Source: an uncultured bacterium (lineage in GTDB: Bacteria > Verrucomicrobiota > Lentisphaeria > Victivallales > UBA1829). Taken from it: a stretch of 35,755 nucleotides of DNA. Both the position numbers and the translations under genes were made by a program. Shown here one piece after another: positions 17,032-24,457 of the stretch. The notes beneath the pieces were generated by a model. It saw only the letters and a program-made list of their open reading frames with translations, was not told where the DNA came from and did no database searches. Positions within the stretch are counted from its first letter, which is position 1. The number at the start of each line of letters is the position of its first letter. The stretch is from assembly GCA_949292215.1 (NCBI GenBank), contig CASEYW010000128.1, forward strand, positions 1 to 35,755. The letters run 5' to 3'.

Positions 17032-17834
17032 ATGCCGGACAGAACTTTACGGAGCGCATTCAAAATCCACGAAGGGCGCCTTTCCGGAAAACAGAGAATT
17101 TGTATTTTTACGCTGATAGAGCTTCTCGTCGTAATAGCCATCATTGCGATCCTGGCGAGTCTTCTTCTGCCCGCGCTGAACCAGGCACGCGGAAAGGCGC
17201 AGTCGACAGCCTGCCTCAACAATCTGAAATCGCTCGGCATGGCCAGCATCCAGTACTCAGGCGATTTCGACGACTGGCTGGTCCCGAACTGGAACGGTGA
17301 CGGAACCGAATACTCCATTGACCTCAAACACCGCATCTGGATCGGGATGCTCTGCGGATTTCATGAAAACACACCACGGACGGCAGCCGCCTGGGCAAAA
17401 CCGGGCCCCTATGGAGTTGCCTGGGGATGCCATTCCACACAGAGGATCGGTCAATTTTCCTGTCCGGCGAATCCGGATCTCCTCTTCTGGGCCTCCAATG
17501 TGACCAATTACCACATCAATCCGTTTCTGCATGGGGGCGCGGTCAACAGTAATGACGACCGTCCGGGAAGAACCCGTAAAATCACGCAGGTGGCCTCGCC
17601 CGCGCAGGCTGTCAGCATGGGGGAAGGCATCAAGCCGACATCTATTTTCCTGTTCGCAACGATTATACCGGAAGCGGATCGAAAAACACCATCAACTACA
17701 CCCGCCACAACGGCACCGCCGGAATTCTTTTTTCCGACGGACACACCGAACAGGTAACCGAAGGAAAAGCTCTTTCAACACACGGATACGACGGAGCCGC
17801 AGACAGATTCCTGAAAGCCGGATTCTGTCCATAA
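17032..17834 (+). pseudogene. Frameshifted H-X9-DG-type pseudopilin, first of a tandem pair
   Basis: The frame starts at [15 protein letters not shown] with AAGGAAAACG upstream and carries [28 protein letters not shown], the prepilin cleavage/methylation motif and helix. It aligns almost residue for residue with the downstream paralogue until codon TTC at 17653. There the paralogue reads [11 protein letters not shown], while this gene reads on out of frame to a stop at 17757. Shifting frame by one base at 17656-17657 (one G apparently missing from GGC) restores [32 protein letters not shown], with the H-X9-DG motif, ending in KAGFCP and a stop at 17832-17834. No slippery heptamer is seen, so this is a single-base deletion or a sequencing/assembly error. 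Without the shift the product would be about 241 aa and lack the C-terminal motif. Confidence 0.85.
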
Positions 17835-18059
17835 GGCGAAAGAAATCTCATGGTCCCTCAACCGGAAGGAAAACATGAAACAAAGAGAAAAAAAGAGAAA
17901 TTCAAATCGGAAAAACAGTCATTCCATCTCAAAATTCCAGACAAAATTTACTCTTGTAGAGCTTCTCATCGTAATTACGGTGATTGCGATTCTGGCGAGT
18001 CTTCTTCTGCCCGCGCTGAACAGAGCACGCGGGAAAGCGCAGACTGCAGGATGTCTCAA
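17131..18059. repeat. Near-identical coding repeats shared by the tandem pseudopilins
   Basis: The helix-encoding stretches at about 17131-17190 and 17971-18030 are nearly identical in DNA (GCGAGTCTTCTTCTGCCCGC in both), as are the parts encoding [17 protein letters not shown]. The two genes are offset by about 840 bases. This supports recent local duplication or gene conversion and offers a substrate for recombination. Confidence 0.7.
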
Positions 18060-18681
18060 CAACATGAAACAGCTCGGAATCGCCAGCACCCAGTACTCCG
18101 GAGACTTTGAAGACTGGCTGGTTCCGAACTGGAACGGCGACGGAACCGAATATTCCATCGACATCCGTTACCGCATCTGGATCGGAATGCTCTGCGGATT
18201 CAACGAAAATTCCCCGACCTCCGCAGCTGCATGGGCTGCATGGGCAAGAACCGGTCCCTACGGCGTTGCATGGGGCTATCATTATCCCCGGAGAATCGGA
18301 TCGTTTTCCTGTCCTGCTGATCCGAATCTGCTTTACGGAAGCAACATCACGAACTACCACATCAATCCGTTTCTGCATGGAGGCGCGGTCAACAACCACA
18401 ACGATCAGCCGGGCCGAACCAGAAAAAACACGCAGATTGCTTCTCCCGCACAGGCCGTCAGCATGGCGGAAGGTGTCCAGCCGGGAAGCATTTTCCTGTT
18501 CGGGGCAGACTACACCGGAAGCGGATCGAAAAAAACTGTCAACTACCTCCGGCACCACGGTACAGCCGGTTATCTTTTCGCCGACGGACACGCGGAACAT
18601 CTGACAGAAGCCAGAGTACTCGCCACCCGAGCCTACAGCGGCACCGCCGACCGGATTCTAAAAGCCGGATTCAAACCGTAA
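17875..18681 (+). CDS. H-X9-DG-type pseudopilin, intact paralogue
   Basis: A 268-aa prepilin-like protein. After a basic leader ([20 protein letters not shown]) comes [28 protein letters not shown] with Glu5, then a globular domain. That domain holds [14 protein letters not shown], a cysteine pair region (CGFNEN..., [12 protein letters not shown]) and a C-terminal [13 protein letters not shown], an exact H-X9-DG motif. AAGGAA lies before the ATG. It is 40 bases after the frameshifted copy and precedes a giant secreted glycosidase, mirroring the LacI operon at 2475-7564. Members are processed by prepilin peptidase and anchored in or polymerised from the inner membrane; a role in exporting or displaying the neighbouring hydrolase is inference. 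Confidence 0.92.
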   Translation: MKQREKKRNSNRKNSHSISKFQTKFTLVELLIVITVIAILASLLLPALNRARGKAQTAGCLNNMKQLGIASTQYSGDFEDWLVPNWNGDGTEYSIDIRYRIWIGMLCGFNENSPTSAAAWAAWARTGPYGVAWGYHYPRRIGSFSCPADPNLLYGSNITNYHINPFLHGGAVNNHNDQPGRTRKNTQIASPAQAVSMAEGVQPGSIFLFGADYTGSGSKKTVNYLRHHGTAGYLFADGHAEHLTEARVLATRAYSGTADRILKAGFKP

Positions 18682-18757
18682 CCATCTCCCCCCGTTCCAG
18701 ATGAAACAAAGAAAAAACAGGAAAATCAGATCCCATATTCCCAAGGAAAAACGTTTT

Positions 18758-21700
18758 ATGAAAAAAGCTCCGATTACTCTGCTGCTTTCAGCCATCTCTC
18801 TTTTCGCAACTGCGAAAACCATCAACAACAACTCCTCTGCGGAACTCGGAACCGAAAACGGTCCCGCCCCCGGATTCAAATTTGAAAATATTCAAATCAG
18901 CAGGAAAGAGGTAAAGGCCAATCCGGACCGGATCTATTATCCGGTCACAGTTTCCGGAGGAAATCCCGGCAAATGTGTGATGCTTCCCGGTTACAAAGGA
19001 CTTCGATCCTATCGCTTCTCTCTGGAGGATTTCTACATTCACGATGCCTGCGAAGTGGAAATCTCCTTCGATGCCAAAGCAGGACCGAACGAAAACGGGA
19101 ACTATACCCCGAATCAGCTCTTCCGCATCGACTTCCGCGCAAACACAGATTACGACAAAGACCGCTATTATCCCATGATCAACGGTTTCGGATTCCGTCC
19201 AACCGATCAGTGGCAGAGATTCTCCAAGCGCTTCAAAATCAAAGGCTATACGAATTTTTACAGCATCTGGGTCCTGACAGGCACACGCGATGAAATCAAC
19301 ACACTTTACCTGGATAACTTCCGGTTTACCCGCATCGACGCTCCAGCAAAACCACAGGACGAATATGCGGTGACATTCGATAAGGTTACTTCGCTTTACC
19401 GGACCGGAGAACCTGTGAAAATGACCTTTCGCGCCATTCTTGATTCGCGGGAAAAAACGATTTCCGGAAAAGCGGAAATCCGTATCTTCCACGACCAGAA
19501 ACAGGCGGCGGTCCTTCCAGTCACATTGACACGGCAGGCGGATGGAGTTTACGAGGGAAGCGTTCGCTGGAAACCGGAACAGTACGGGGCATTTGCCGCG
19601 CATCTGAATCTGAACGGTTTTGCACCGGAACGAATCGGCGGAGATTTCGCAATCATTCATGATCCTGTCGATCACCCGCGCTTCTCTCCCGGCTGGGCGC
19701 TGGGATCCAATACGGACAATGGAATCCATTTCTACACAGGAGATCCGCTGGAAACGACGTTCATCTGTCTTGCGGGAGGATTCGAAAAACTCTTCCGCGA
19801 CATGCGCCTCAGCGGACAGGCTCTCGGTCGTGTCTGGGGATACTGGCGAGCCGTGGAACCGGAACAGGGAAAATTCCGGAAGGAACCCCTTGACAATGCC
19901 ATCCAAATGATGAAAAAATATCGGATCGAACCCGTCTTCTGCCTCGTCGGAAGTTTCAATACCCGCACAAACATTCAGGAGGTTCTCAAACGAGGACGCC
20001 AGGGCTTTCCACCTTATCTGGCAAAATGGCACAAGGTCACAAAGGACAACCGCGACGGTGTCCTGATGGTACCGGTCAAGGATGTTTACGACCGTTATCT
20101 GGAGTTCGTTCTGAACTCATGGAAGGATGATGTCAAAATCTGGGAAATGAGCAACGAACCCGGCCTGCTCATCCATCCGCCGGAGGGACATGCAAAATGG
20201 TTCATCGATCTTTGCAAGTACACCTATGAAACGATCAAAAAGGTTCAGCCGGACTCCATTGTTCTCGGCAACGGCGTAACCGGTGATTTTGGAATGAATA
20301 TCGTCGGATGGTGTCAGCAGCTCAATCGAGCGAATCCAGATTACGTCAACTGGCTCGATGGAATTGCATTTCATCCCTACAACTGCGGACTCGATTACAT
20401 GAATGGAATGTATTTCCGTTACCGCGATGTTGTCCGCGACATCTCCAACACTCTGAAAGTCAAAAAACCGCTCTGGAACACGGAAAACTATTACCTCCAG
20501 ACTGCCTATTCCAAACAGATCAACTACTATCTGAACAAGGAACGCTTCGGAGCCAACGAAATCGCGCGTCAGTTTCTCGACGGCTTTCTGAACGGTGTCA
20601 AAGCGACCGTCGCCAACACGCCAACGGCATTCTATCGACAGGTCAATGTCAATGGGCTTGCCGCGCCGAACGATGTCTTTGCAGCAACCAATGCACTCTC
20701 CGTCCTTCTGAAAGACATGGATTCTGTTCGGGAACTCCCCCTCTCCCGCTGGGTCCGCGCCGGACTTTTCCAGAGCAAAGACGGCAAAAAAGCGCTCGGA
20801 TTCCTCTATGACATGCGTCCTTCCGGCAGCATCTGGATTCCCGGAAACGCTTCGGCTCAAGTCCTGGATATTTACGGAAATCCGGTTAAAGAAACGAAAT
20901 ACAAACTCAAATTCGAGCCGTACTATGTCGCCGGGACTCCTGTTGAGGTGGAAAAATTATTGAACGGATCGAAGTTTCAACTTCAGAATCCGGTGGAAAT
21001 CCGAGCCAGACGATTCGGAAAAACAATCTTTTTCGAAGGAAAAAACCTGACCGGTCTTCCCATTGAAATCGAATCGGCAATCGGTTCTCTTCCTGTGGAA
21101 TTTTCCTTCCGGCAGAATCCGAACCGGAGCATCATTGCAGTCGAAGACTTCAACGAGCCGCTGACCGGGATTCCGCAGATTCCGGAAACTCCGGCATATT
21201 CACTTCCCGCAAGAATAGACCTGGAAAACGGAAGTTCGGCGGAACTCTCCTTTGATGGGAAACACCTGATCGTAAAAGCCGACGTCAAGGACTCGACCCC
21301 CAGACCCGGCAAAGTCTTTCACGAAGGCAGCTGCATCGAACTTTTTCTGGATAAACAGCCATTCTCCAATCTGGATCTGAATGCAACATATCCGCTCCAG
21401 TTCTACGGGACTCCAACAGGCGGAAAAGGAGCCTTGAAACGTGGGAAAAAACAGAACAATCCGTTTGAATTCCGTACGGAAAAGACATCATCCGGATATC
21501 AAACCGAGTTCCGTATTCCAATTCAGGAAGAGTACATTGGAATAGATCTGATCGTCACGCGGAGCGATGGAGCTAAAGAACGAATCAGAGGAATCCGCGG
21601 CATGTCCTTCAAGGAACGCTTCCATTATCCGCTGTTCCTTACCGGGAAAAAAGAATTTCTGAAAAACGGATCTTTTGAACAGGAACGCTTCGGTGAGCCG

Positions 21701-22138
21701 GACTTCTGGTTCCATGACGTCCGTTTCAGCACGAAATTTCTCTGTGCGGGAAAGACGGGGTATACGGGAAAAGGAATGTGTGTGGAAGTCTTCCGGGAAC
21801 AGACGGTTCCGGCAGTCATCCATCAGAGGGTGGAACTTCCAGCGGGAAAGTACAGCCGGGCGCGCCTCACGTTCCTTGCGAAAATGGAAAATGTGAAAAC
21901 CGGTTCAGAAGGAAAAGGAAAACACGGGCTTTTCATCCGTGCGCTCATGAATCGCGGCGGACAGAACTATGCGGAAGCATTCCTGAAAAAAGATATTGTA
22001 AACAACGGTGATTGGAAACTGTATCAGATTCCAATCGAGCTGAAGAACAATACGGATTTCCTGACCGTGGAGCTCGGTCTCGGAAGCGCCACAACTGGAA
22101 AAGTCACTTTTGACAACGTAAAACTCGAATTCAAATAA
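18758..22138 (+). CDS. Secreted multi-domain glycoside hydrolase, clan-A-like TIM barrel with C-terminal CBMs
   Basis: A 1126-aa protein with a signal peptide (MKKAPITLLLSAISLFATAK). N-terminal beta domains (about 20-300) include a CBM-like jelly roll. A TIM barrel at about 320-690 has the pattern of GH5/GH39-like retaining enzymes: acid/base Glu467 in IWEMSNEP and nucleophile Glu576 in PLWNTENYYL. A beta domain follows, then a CBM9/DOMON-like module at about 800-960 (ARIDLENGSSAELSFDGKHL...GSCIELFLDKQP) and a C-terminal CBM_4_9-like jelly roll starting at FLKNGSFEQE (about 967). I use ATG 18758, with CCAAGGAAA upstream, because it opens the signal peptide; the frame runs 19 codons further up. 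It lies downstream of two pseudopilin genes and upstream of a small CBM protein. The substrate is not predictable. Confidence 0.88.
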   Translation: MKKAPITLLLSAISLFATAKTINNNSSAELGTENGPAPGFKFENIQISRKEVKANPDRIYYPVTVSGGNPGKCVMLPGYKGLRSYRFSLEDFYIHDACEVEISFDAKAGPNENGNYTPNQLFRIDFRANTDYDKDRYYPMINGFGFRPTDQWQRFSKRFKIKGYTNFYSIWVLTGTRDEINTLYLDNFRFTRIDAPAKPQDEYAVTFDKVTSLYRTGEPVKMTFRAILDSREKTISGKAEIRIFHDQKQAAVLPVTLTRQADGVYEGSVRWKPEQYGAFAAHLNLNGFAPERIGGDFAIIHDPVDHPRFSPGWALGSNTDNGIHFYTGDPLETTFICLAGGFEKLFRDMRLSGQALGRVWGYWRAVEPEQGKFRKEPLDNAIQMMKKYRIEPVFCLVGSFNTRTNIQEVLKRGRQGFPPYLAKWHKVTKDNRDGVLMVPVKDVYDRYLEFVLNSWKDDVKIWEMSNEPGLLIHPPEGHAKWFIDLCKYTYETIKKVQPDSIVLGNGVTGDFGMNIVGWCQQLNRANPDYVNWLDGIAFHPYNCGLDYMNGMYFRYRDVVRDISNTLKVKKPLWNTENYYLQTAYSKQINYYLNKERFGANEIARQFLDGFLNGVKATVANTPTAFYRQVNVNGLAAPNDVFAATNALSVLLKDMDSVRELPLSRWVRAGLFQSKDGKKALGFLYDMRPSGSIWIPGNASAQVLDIYGNPVKETKYKLKFEPYYVAGTPVEVEKLLNGSKFQLQNPVEIRARRFGKTIFFEGKNLTGLPIEIESAIGSLPVEFSFRQNPNRSIIAVEDFNEPLTGIPQIPETPAYSLPARIDLENGSSAELSFDGKHLIVKADVKDSTPRPGKVFHEGSCIELFLDKQPFSNLDLNATYPLQFYGTPTGGKGALKRGKKQNNPFEFRTEKTSSGYQTEFRIPIQEEYIGIDLIVTRSDGAKERIRGIRGMSFKERFHYPLFLTGKKEFLKNGSFEQERFGEPDFWFHDVRFSTKFLCAGKTGYTGKGMCVEVFREQTVPAVIHQRVELPAGKYSRARLTFLAKMENVKTGSEGKGKHGLFIRALMNRGGQNYAEAFLKKDIVNNGDWKLYQIPIELKNNTDFLTVELGLGSATTGKVTFDNVKLEFK

Positions 22139-22164
22139 CCATTTTCAACATGGAAGGAGCAAAC

Positions 22165-22686
22165 ATGAAAAAAATACTTTTTGCACTGGCGCTCACCATT
22201 TCCGCAGCCGGATTTGCCGCGGAAGACATCCGGATTGATCTCGCGGCGACAACCGGCCTGATCTGCAATTCCGTTTCCAAAGGAGTAACCGCCTCCCCCG
22301 CAATCTGGATGAAGGAGAAGCAGGATCAGCGTCTTCTCATTCGCGCAAACGCAACACCAGACTGGAAGCAATACTCCTTTCAAATCACCCCCAAAGCGGA
22401 TGGGACAATTGATTTCAATATCATGAGCAATCAGAAAAACAAAAACATCTGTTATGATAAATTCACAGTCAAAGGGGCTGTTTTGAAAAACGGGGATTTC
22501 GAAACGATGAATGCAAAAGGGCTTCCCGATGGCTGGAATCTCCACCAGGGAGTCCTTTGTACAGAGGGAGCCGCATCCGGAAAATATTGTGTCCGAGCCA
22601 ATCATGACAAACGTGCCATGCAGAAGATCAGCGTCAAGGCCGGACAGATGGTGGAAGTAACGTTCATGGCAAAAAGCGCCAAATAA
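22165..22686 (+). CDS. Small secreted CBM-like protein
   Basis: A 173-aa protein with signal peptide (MKKILFALALTISAAGFA) and AAGGAG six bases before the ATG; a second ATG 5 codons upstream would swallow that site. The body looks like the second half of one jelly-roll carbohydrate-binding module (DWKQYSFQITPKADGTIDFNI...YDKFTVKG) followed by the first half of another (VLKNGDFETMNAKGLPDGWN...VEVTFMAKSAK). The stop falls just after the strand equivalent to LTFLAK in the CBM of the upstream hydrolase. It may be a naturally permuted domain or the truncated remains of a larger CBM protein. It has no catalytic domain and is the last gene of the cassette. Confidence 0.75.
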   Translation: MKKILFALALTISAAGFAAEDIRIDLAATTGLICNSVSKGVTASPAIWMKEKQDQRLLIRANATPDWKQYSFQITPKADGTIDFNIMSNQKNKNICYDKFTVKGAVLKNGDFETMNAKGLPDGWNLHQGVLCTEGAASGKYCVRANHDKRAMQKISVKAGQMVEVTFMAKSAK

Positions 22687-22700
22687 AATTTTATCGTTGA

Positions 22701-22736
22701 TTCCGGGCAAGTGCCACAACCCGCACCTGCCCGGAA
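22701..22736. terminator. Long GC-rich hairpin between convergent genes
   Basis: Arms 22701-22714 and 22723-22736 pair over 14 positions with a single A/C mismatch around an 8-base loop. It lies 15 bases after the CBM gene and between it and the convergent Smr gene, so it could end transcription from both sides. No U-run follows on either strand, so it is not a textbook intrinsic terminator. Confidence 0.5.
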
Positions 22737-22772
22737 GATGGTGTCCGGACAAAATTTTTGCCACGGACCCGT

Positions 22773-23045
22773 TCAAGTATGAATCACGGTAACGCCATCC
22801 AGCCCCGGAGCACCGATGTCCTCGCCGAAAAAAAAGGTCCGGCACGGAAGACGTCCGCTTCGGAGCGCACCGCGAACATGCGAACGTAAAGTACCCGTTC
22901 CATTTCCATGAACGACAAGAATGCTTCGTCCGGGTTTCCGGTTTCTGTTGATGATCCCGGTCAGAAGAGTCATCGCCTCTTCCACGCACATACCGTGCAG
23001 ATCAACGGTCAGATCGTACAATTTACGGGAATTGGATTGTTTCAT
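22773..23045 (-). CDS. Stand-alone Smr (MutS2 C-terminal-type) domain protein
   Basis: A 90-aa protein that is little more than one Smr domain. It has VDLHGMCVEEAMTLLTGII (the DLHG motif) and SILVVHGNGTGTLRSHVRGAL (the HGxGxG motif with following LR). Stand-alone Smr proteins are predicted nucleases acting on branched DNA or on RNA, including stalled-ribosome mRNA cleavage for some relatives. The ATG at 23045 has no visible ribosome binding site; a TTG nine codons upstream falls inside the terminator hairpin of the preceding lactonase gene. Expression may depend on read-through from that gene. Confidence 0.85.
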   Translation of the reverse strand: MKQSNSRKLYDLTVDLHGMCVEEAMTLLTGIINRNRKPGRSILVVHGNGTGTLRSHVRGALRSGRLPCRTFFFGEDIGAPGLDGVTVIHT

Positions 23046-23048
23046 CGC

Positions 23049-23094
23049 AAAAAAAGAACCGGATGCGCTCAAAAAGAACGGAGACGCATCCGGT
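23049..23094 (-). terminator. Rho-independent terminator of the lactonase gene
   Basis: On the minus strand ACCGGATGCG (23085-23094) and CGCATCCGGT (23058-23067) form a perfect 10-bp stem with a 17-base loop. It is followed by TC and a run of seven T (23049-23055). It starts 13 bases after the lactonase stop codon and ends only 3 bases before the ATG of the Smr gene. Confidence 0.85.
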
Positions 23095-23107
23095 ATGTCA
23101 ATTCGGA

Positions 23108-24142
23108 TTACCAGGCAATTGCCAGCGGACGCTTGTGTGTGAGGACATGTCCATCCGGAGTAAGCTTTCCTGTAGCAGCGTCGTAATCGAAAAAGAAGAC
23201 CGTATCGGAAAATTCATTCGCCGAAGCGAACTTCTTGAGTCCGGGAAGGAAATTGATATCGCGCGGGCTGCTTCCCCCGCAGAGAAGCAGATCGTGCATT
23301 TTCATTCTGCCTTTTCCATCAAGCTCAAACACAGCAATGGAATCATAACCGCGGTTGGAAGCGAACAGGAAACGCTCATCTTCGGAGAGACGGACTGCGG
23401 AAGCTTTTGTCACGCCCTCAAAATCCTTCGGCAGAGTGGAAGCGATCTGAAGGGTCTGAAACGTTCCATCCTGATACGAAAGGGAGTGGATCGTATTGCC
23501 GAGCTCATCGAGGAGATAGGCGATCTTTCCGGAACGGTCGAAAATCAGATGCCGCGGACCCGATCCTGCAGGCTCCACATGGAACGTGGAAACGTTATCC
23601 TCGTCAATGCCCTTGACCGGATCGAAGGGATAGAGCTTCACAGCATCAATTCCGAGGTCAATCACGATCAGATACTTGCCGTCAGGGGTAATGTTTGTGA
23701 AGTGTGTATGAGGACCGTCCTGACGAGGCTGCTTCGGTCCTTTTCCCGTGTGCTGAATGTTGCGGAGACGCGCCCGGATGCTGCCGTCCGCATTAAGAGA
23801 AAAAACAGAAACACTGCCGGAAAGATAATTCGCGCAGAACAGGAATTTCCCGCTGGGATCAGTAATCACGTAACACCCGGCTTTTCCCTCTGCGGACATC
23901 CGGTTCAGCTCGGTCAGAGAGAGATCCGCGTTCACCTTGTACGCCGCCACACCGGAGGAATCGCCGACCGTGCAGGTGGAGTAGAGATATTTGCGATCCG
24001 GCGAGAACGACACCCAGTTTGCATTGTCGATCGGATTGCTCCCGAGCAGTTCAGGGGCCCCTTTCTCATTCAGTTGATACCGGAAAATTCCTCCGCCTTC
24101 GATTGCCGCCGCGCAGGCGACGATATAAAAAATGTGATTCAT
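23108..24142 (-). CDS. Lactonase family protein (seven-bladed propeller, 6-phosphogluconolactonase-like)
   Basis: A 344-aa beta-propeller of the YbhE/Pgl lactonase family, normal length. Blade repeats are visible: NWVSFSPDRKYLYSTC, YVITDPSGKFLFCANYLSGSVSVFSL, THFTNITPDGKYLIVIDLGIDAVKLY, VRLSEDERFLFASNRGYDSIAVF. The GPHTHF segment and the later ANEFSDTVFFF are typical. It has no real signal peptide and is probably cytoplasmic. The family hydrolyses 6-phosphogluconolactone or other sugar lactones; with rhamnosidase, uronate and galactosidase genes nearby, a different aldonolactone is equally possible, so I give no symbol. AAAGGAAAT lies before the ATG. Confidence 0.88.
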   Translation of the reverse strand: MNHIFYIVACAAAIEGGGIFRYQLNEKGAPELLGSNPIDNANWVSFSPDRKYLYSTCTVGDSSGVAAYKVNADLSLTELNRMSAEGKAGCYVITDPSGKFLFCANYLSGSVSVFSLNADGSIRARLRNIQHTGKGPKQPRQDGPHTHFTNITPDGKYLIVIDLGIDAVKLYPFDPVKGIDEDNVSTFHVEPAGSGPRHLIFDRSGKIAYLLDELGNTIHSLSYQDGTFQTLQIASTLPKDFEGVTKASAVRLSEDERFLFASNRGYDSIAVFELDGKGRMKMHDLLLCGGSSPRDINFLPGLKKFASANEFSDTVFFFDYDAATGKLTPDGHVLTHKRPLAIAW

Positions 24143-24447
24143 CGCGATTTCCTTTGTTGGATTTGTCTGAAGTGTTCTGATATTATATCACGAAAGATCA
24201 TTTTTTTAAGTCCCGAAAAAGAAAAAAAACGGAATATTTTATCCGTTTTCACGATGTGAACGCAAACAGTAGAGAAGGAAACTCTTTTTTCTGTTCTCTG
24301 AAAATGGGATGCCTAACACTTTATTCATTCCCATAAAAGATTTCGTCCATTCTGAAATTCAGGGCATTCCGCTTGGACCGAAGCAGGTTTCAAGTCTGCA
24401 CCGGGTCTACGCTTCTGCCCTGAGCCATACGCCTGTTCCGGATTGTT
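24143..24447. other. 305-base gap between rhamnosidase-like and lactonase genes
   Basis: No coding sequence is credible here. The gap holds the lactonase promoter at its left, AT-rich and without other recognisable signals up to about 24300, and on its right a pair of inverted-repeat structures described separately. An inverted AGAGAA/TTCTCT pair near 24272-24300 is too weak to call. Confidence 0.6.
24182..24190 (-). promoter_or_regulatory. Extended -10 promoter of the lactonase gene
   Basis: On the minus strand TGATATAAT combines an exact TATAAT (24182-24187) with the TGN extension. The -35 is weak (CTTAAA at 17 bases). Transcription would start near 24175, about 33 bases before the ATG. 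Confidence 0.6.
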
Positions 24448-24457
24448 TCAGCGTATG
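24360..24457 (-). ncRNA. Candidate structured RNA in the 3' region of the rhamnosidase-like gene
   Basis: Two structures follow each other. CATACGC/GCGTATG (24426-24432 and 24451-24457) is a perfect 7-bp stem spanning the stop codon of the upstream gene. CAGGGCA/TGCCCTG (24360-24366 and 24416-24422) is a perfect 7-bp closing stem around a nested hairpin. The nested hairpin has GACC/GGTC (24376-24379 and 24404-24407) and GCAG/CTGC (24383-24386 and 24396-24399) stacked across a short internal loop. No U-run follows. It could be a terminator-like 3' end, a processed small RNA or an unknown element; chance cannot be excluded. Strand is assigned by the flanking genes only. Confidence 0.3.

Noticed and set aside
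17650..17660. Programmed -1 frameshift in the first pseudopilin
   Set aside because: There is no X-XXY-YYZ slippery heptamer or downstream structure; a one-base deletion or sequencing error is simpler.
18788..20032. 414-aa minus-strand open frame
   Set aside because: Antisense shadow of the secreted glycosidase; no family resemblance.
23063..24259. 398-aa plus-strand open frame
   Set aside because: Antisense to the beta-propeller lactonase, and it runs through the terminator and promoter regions.
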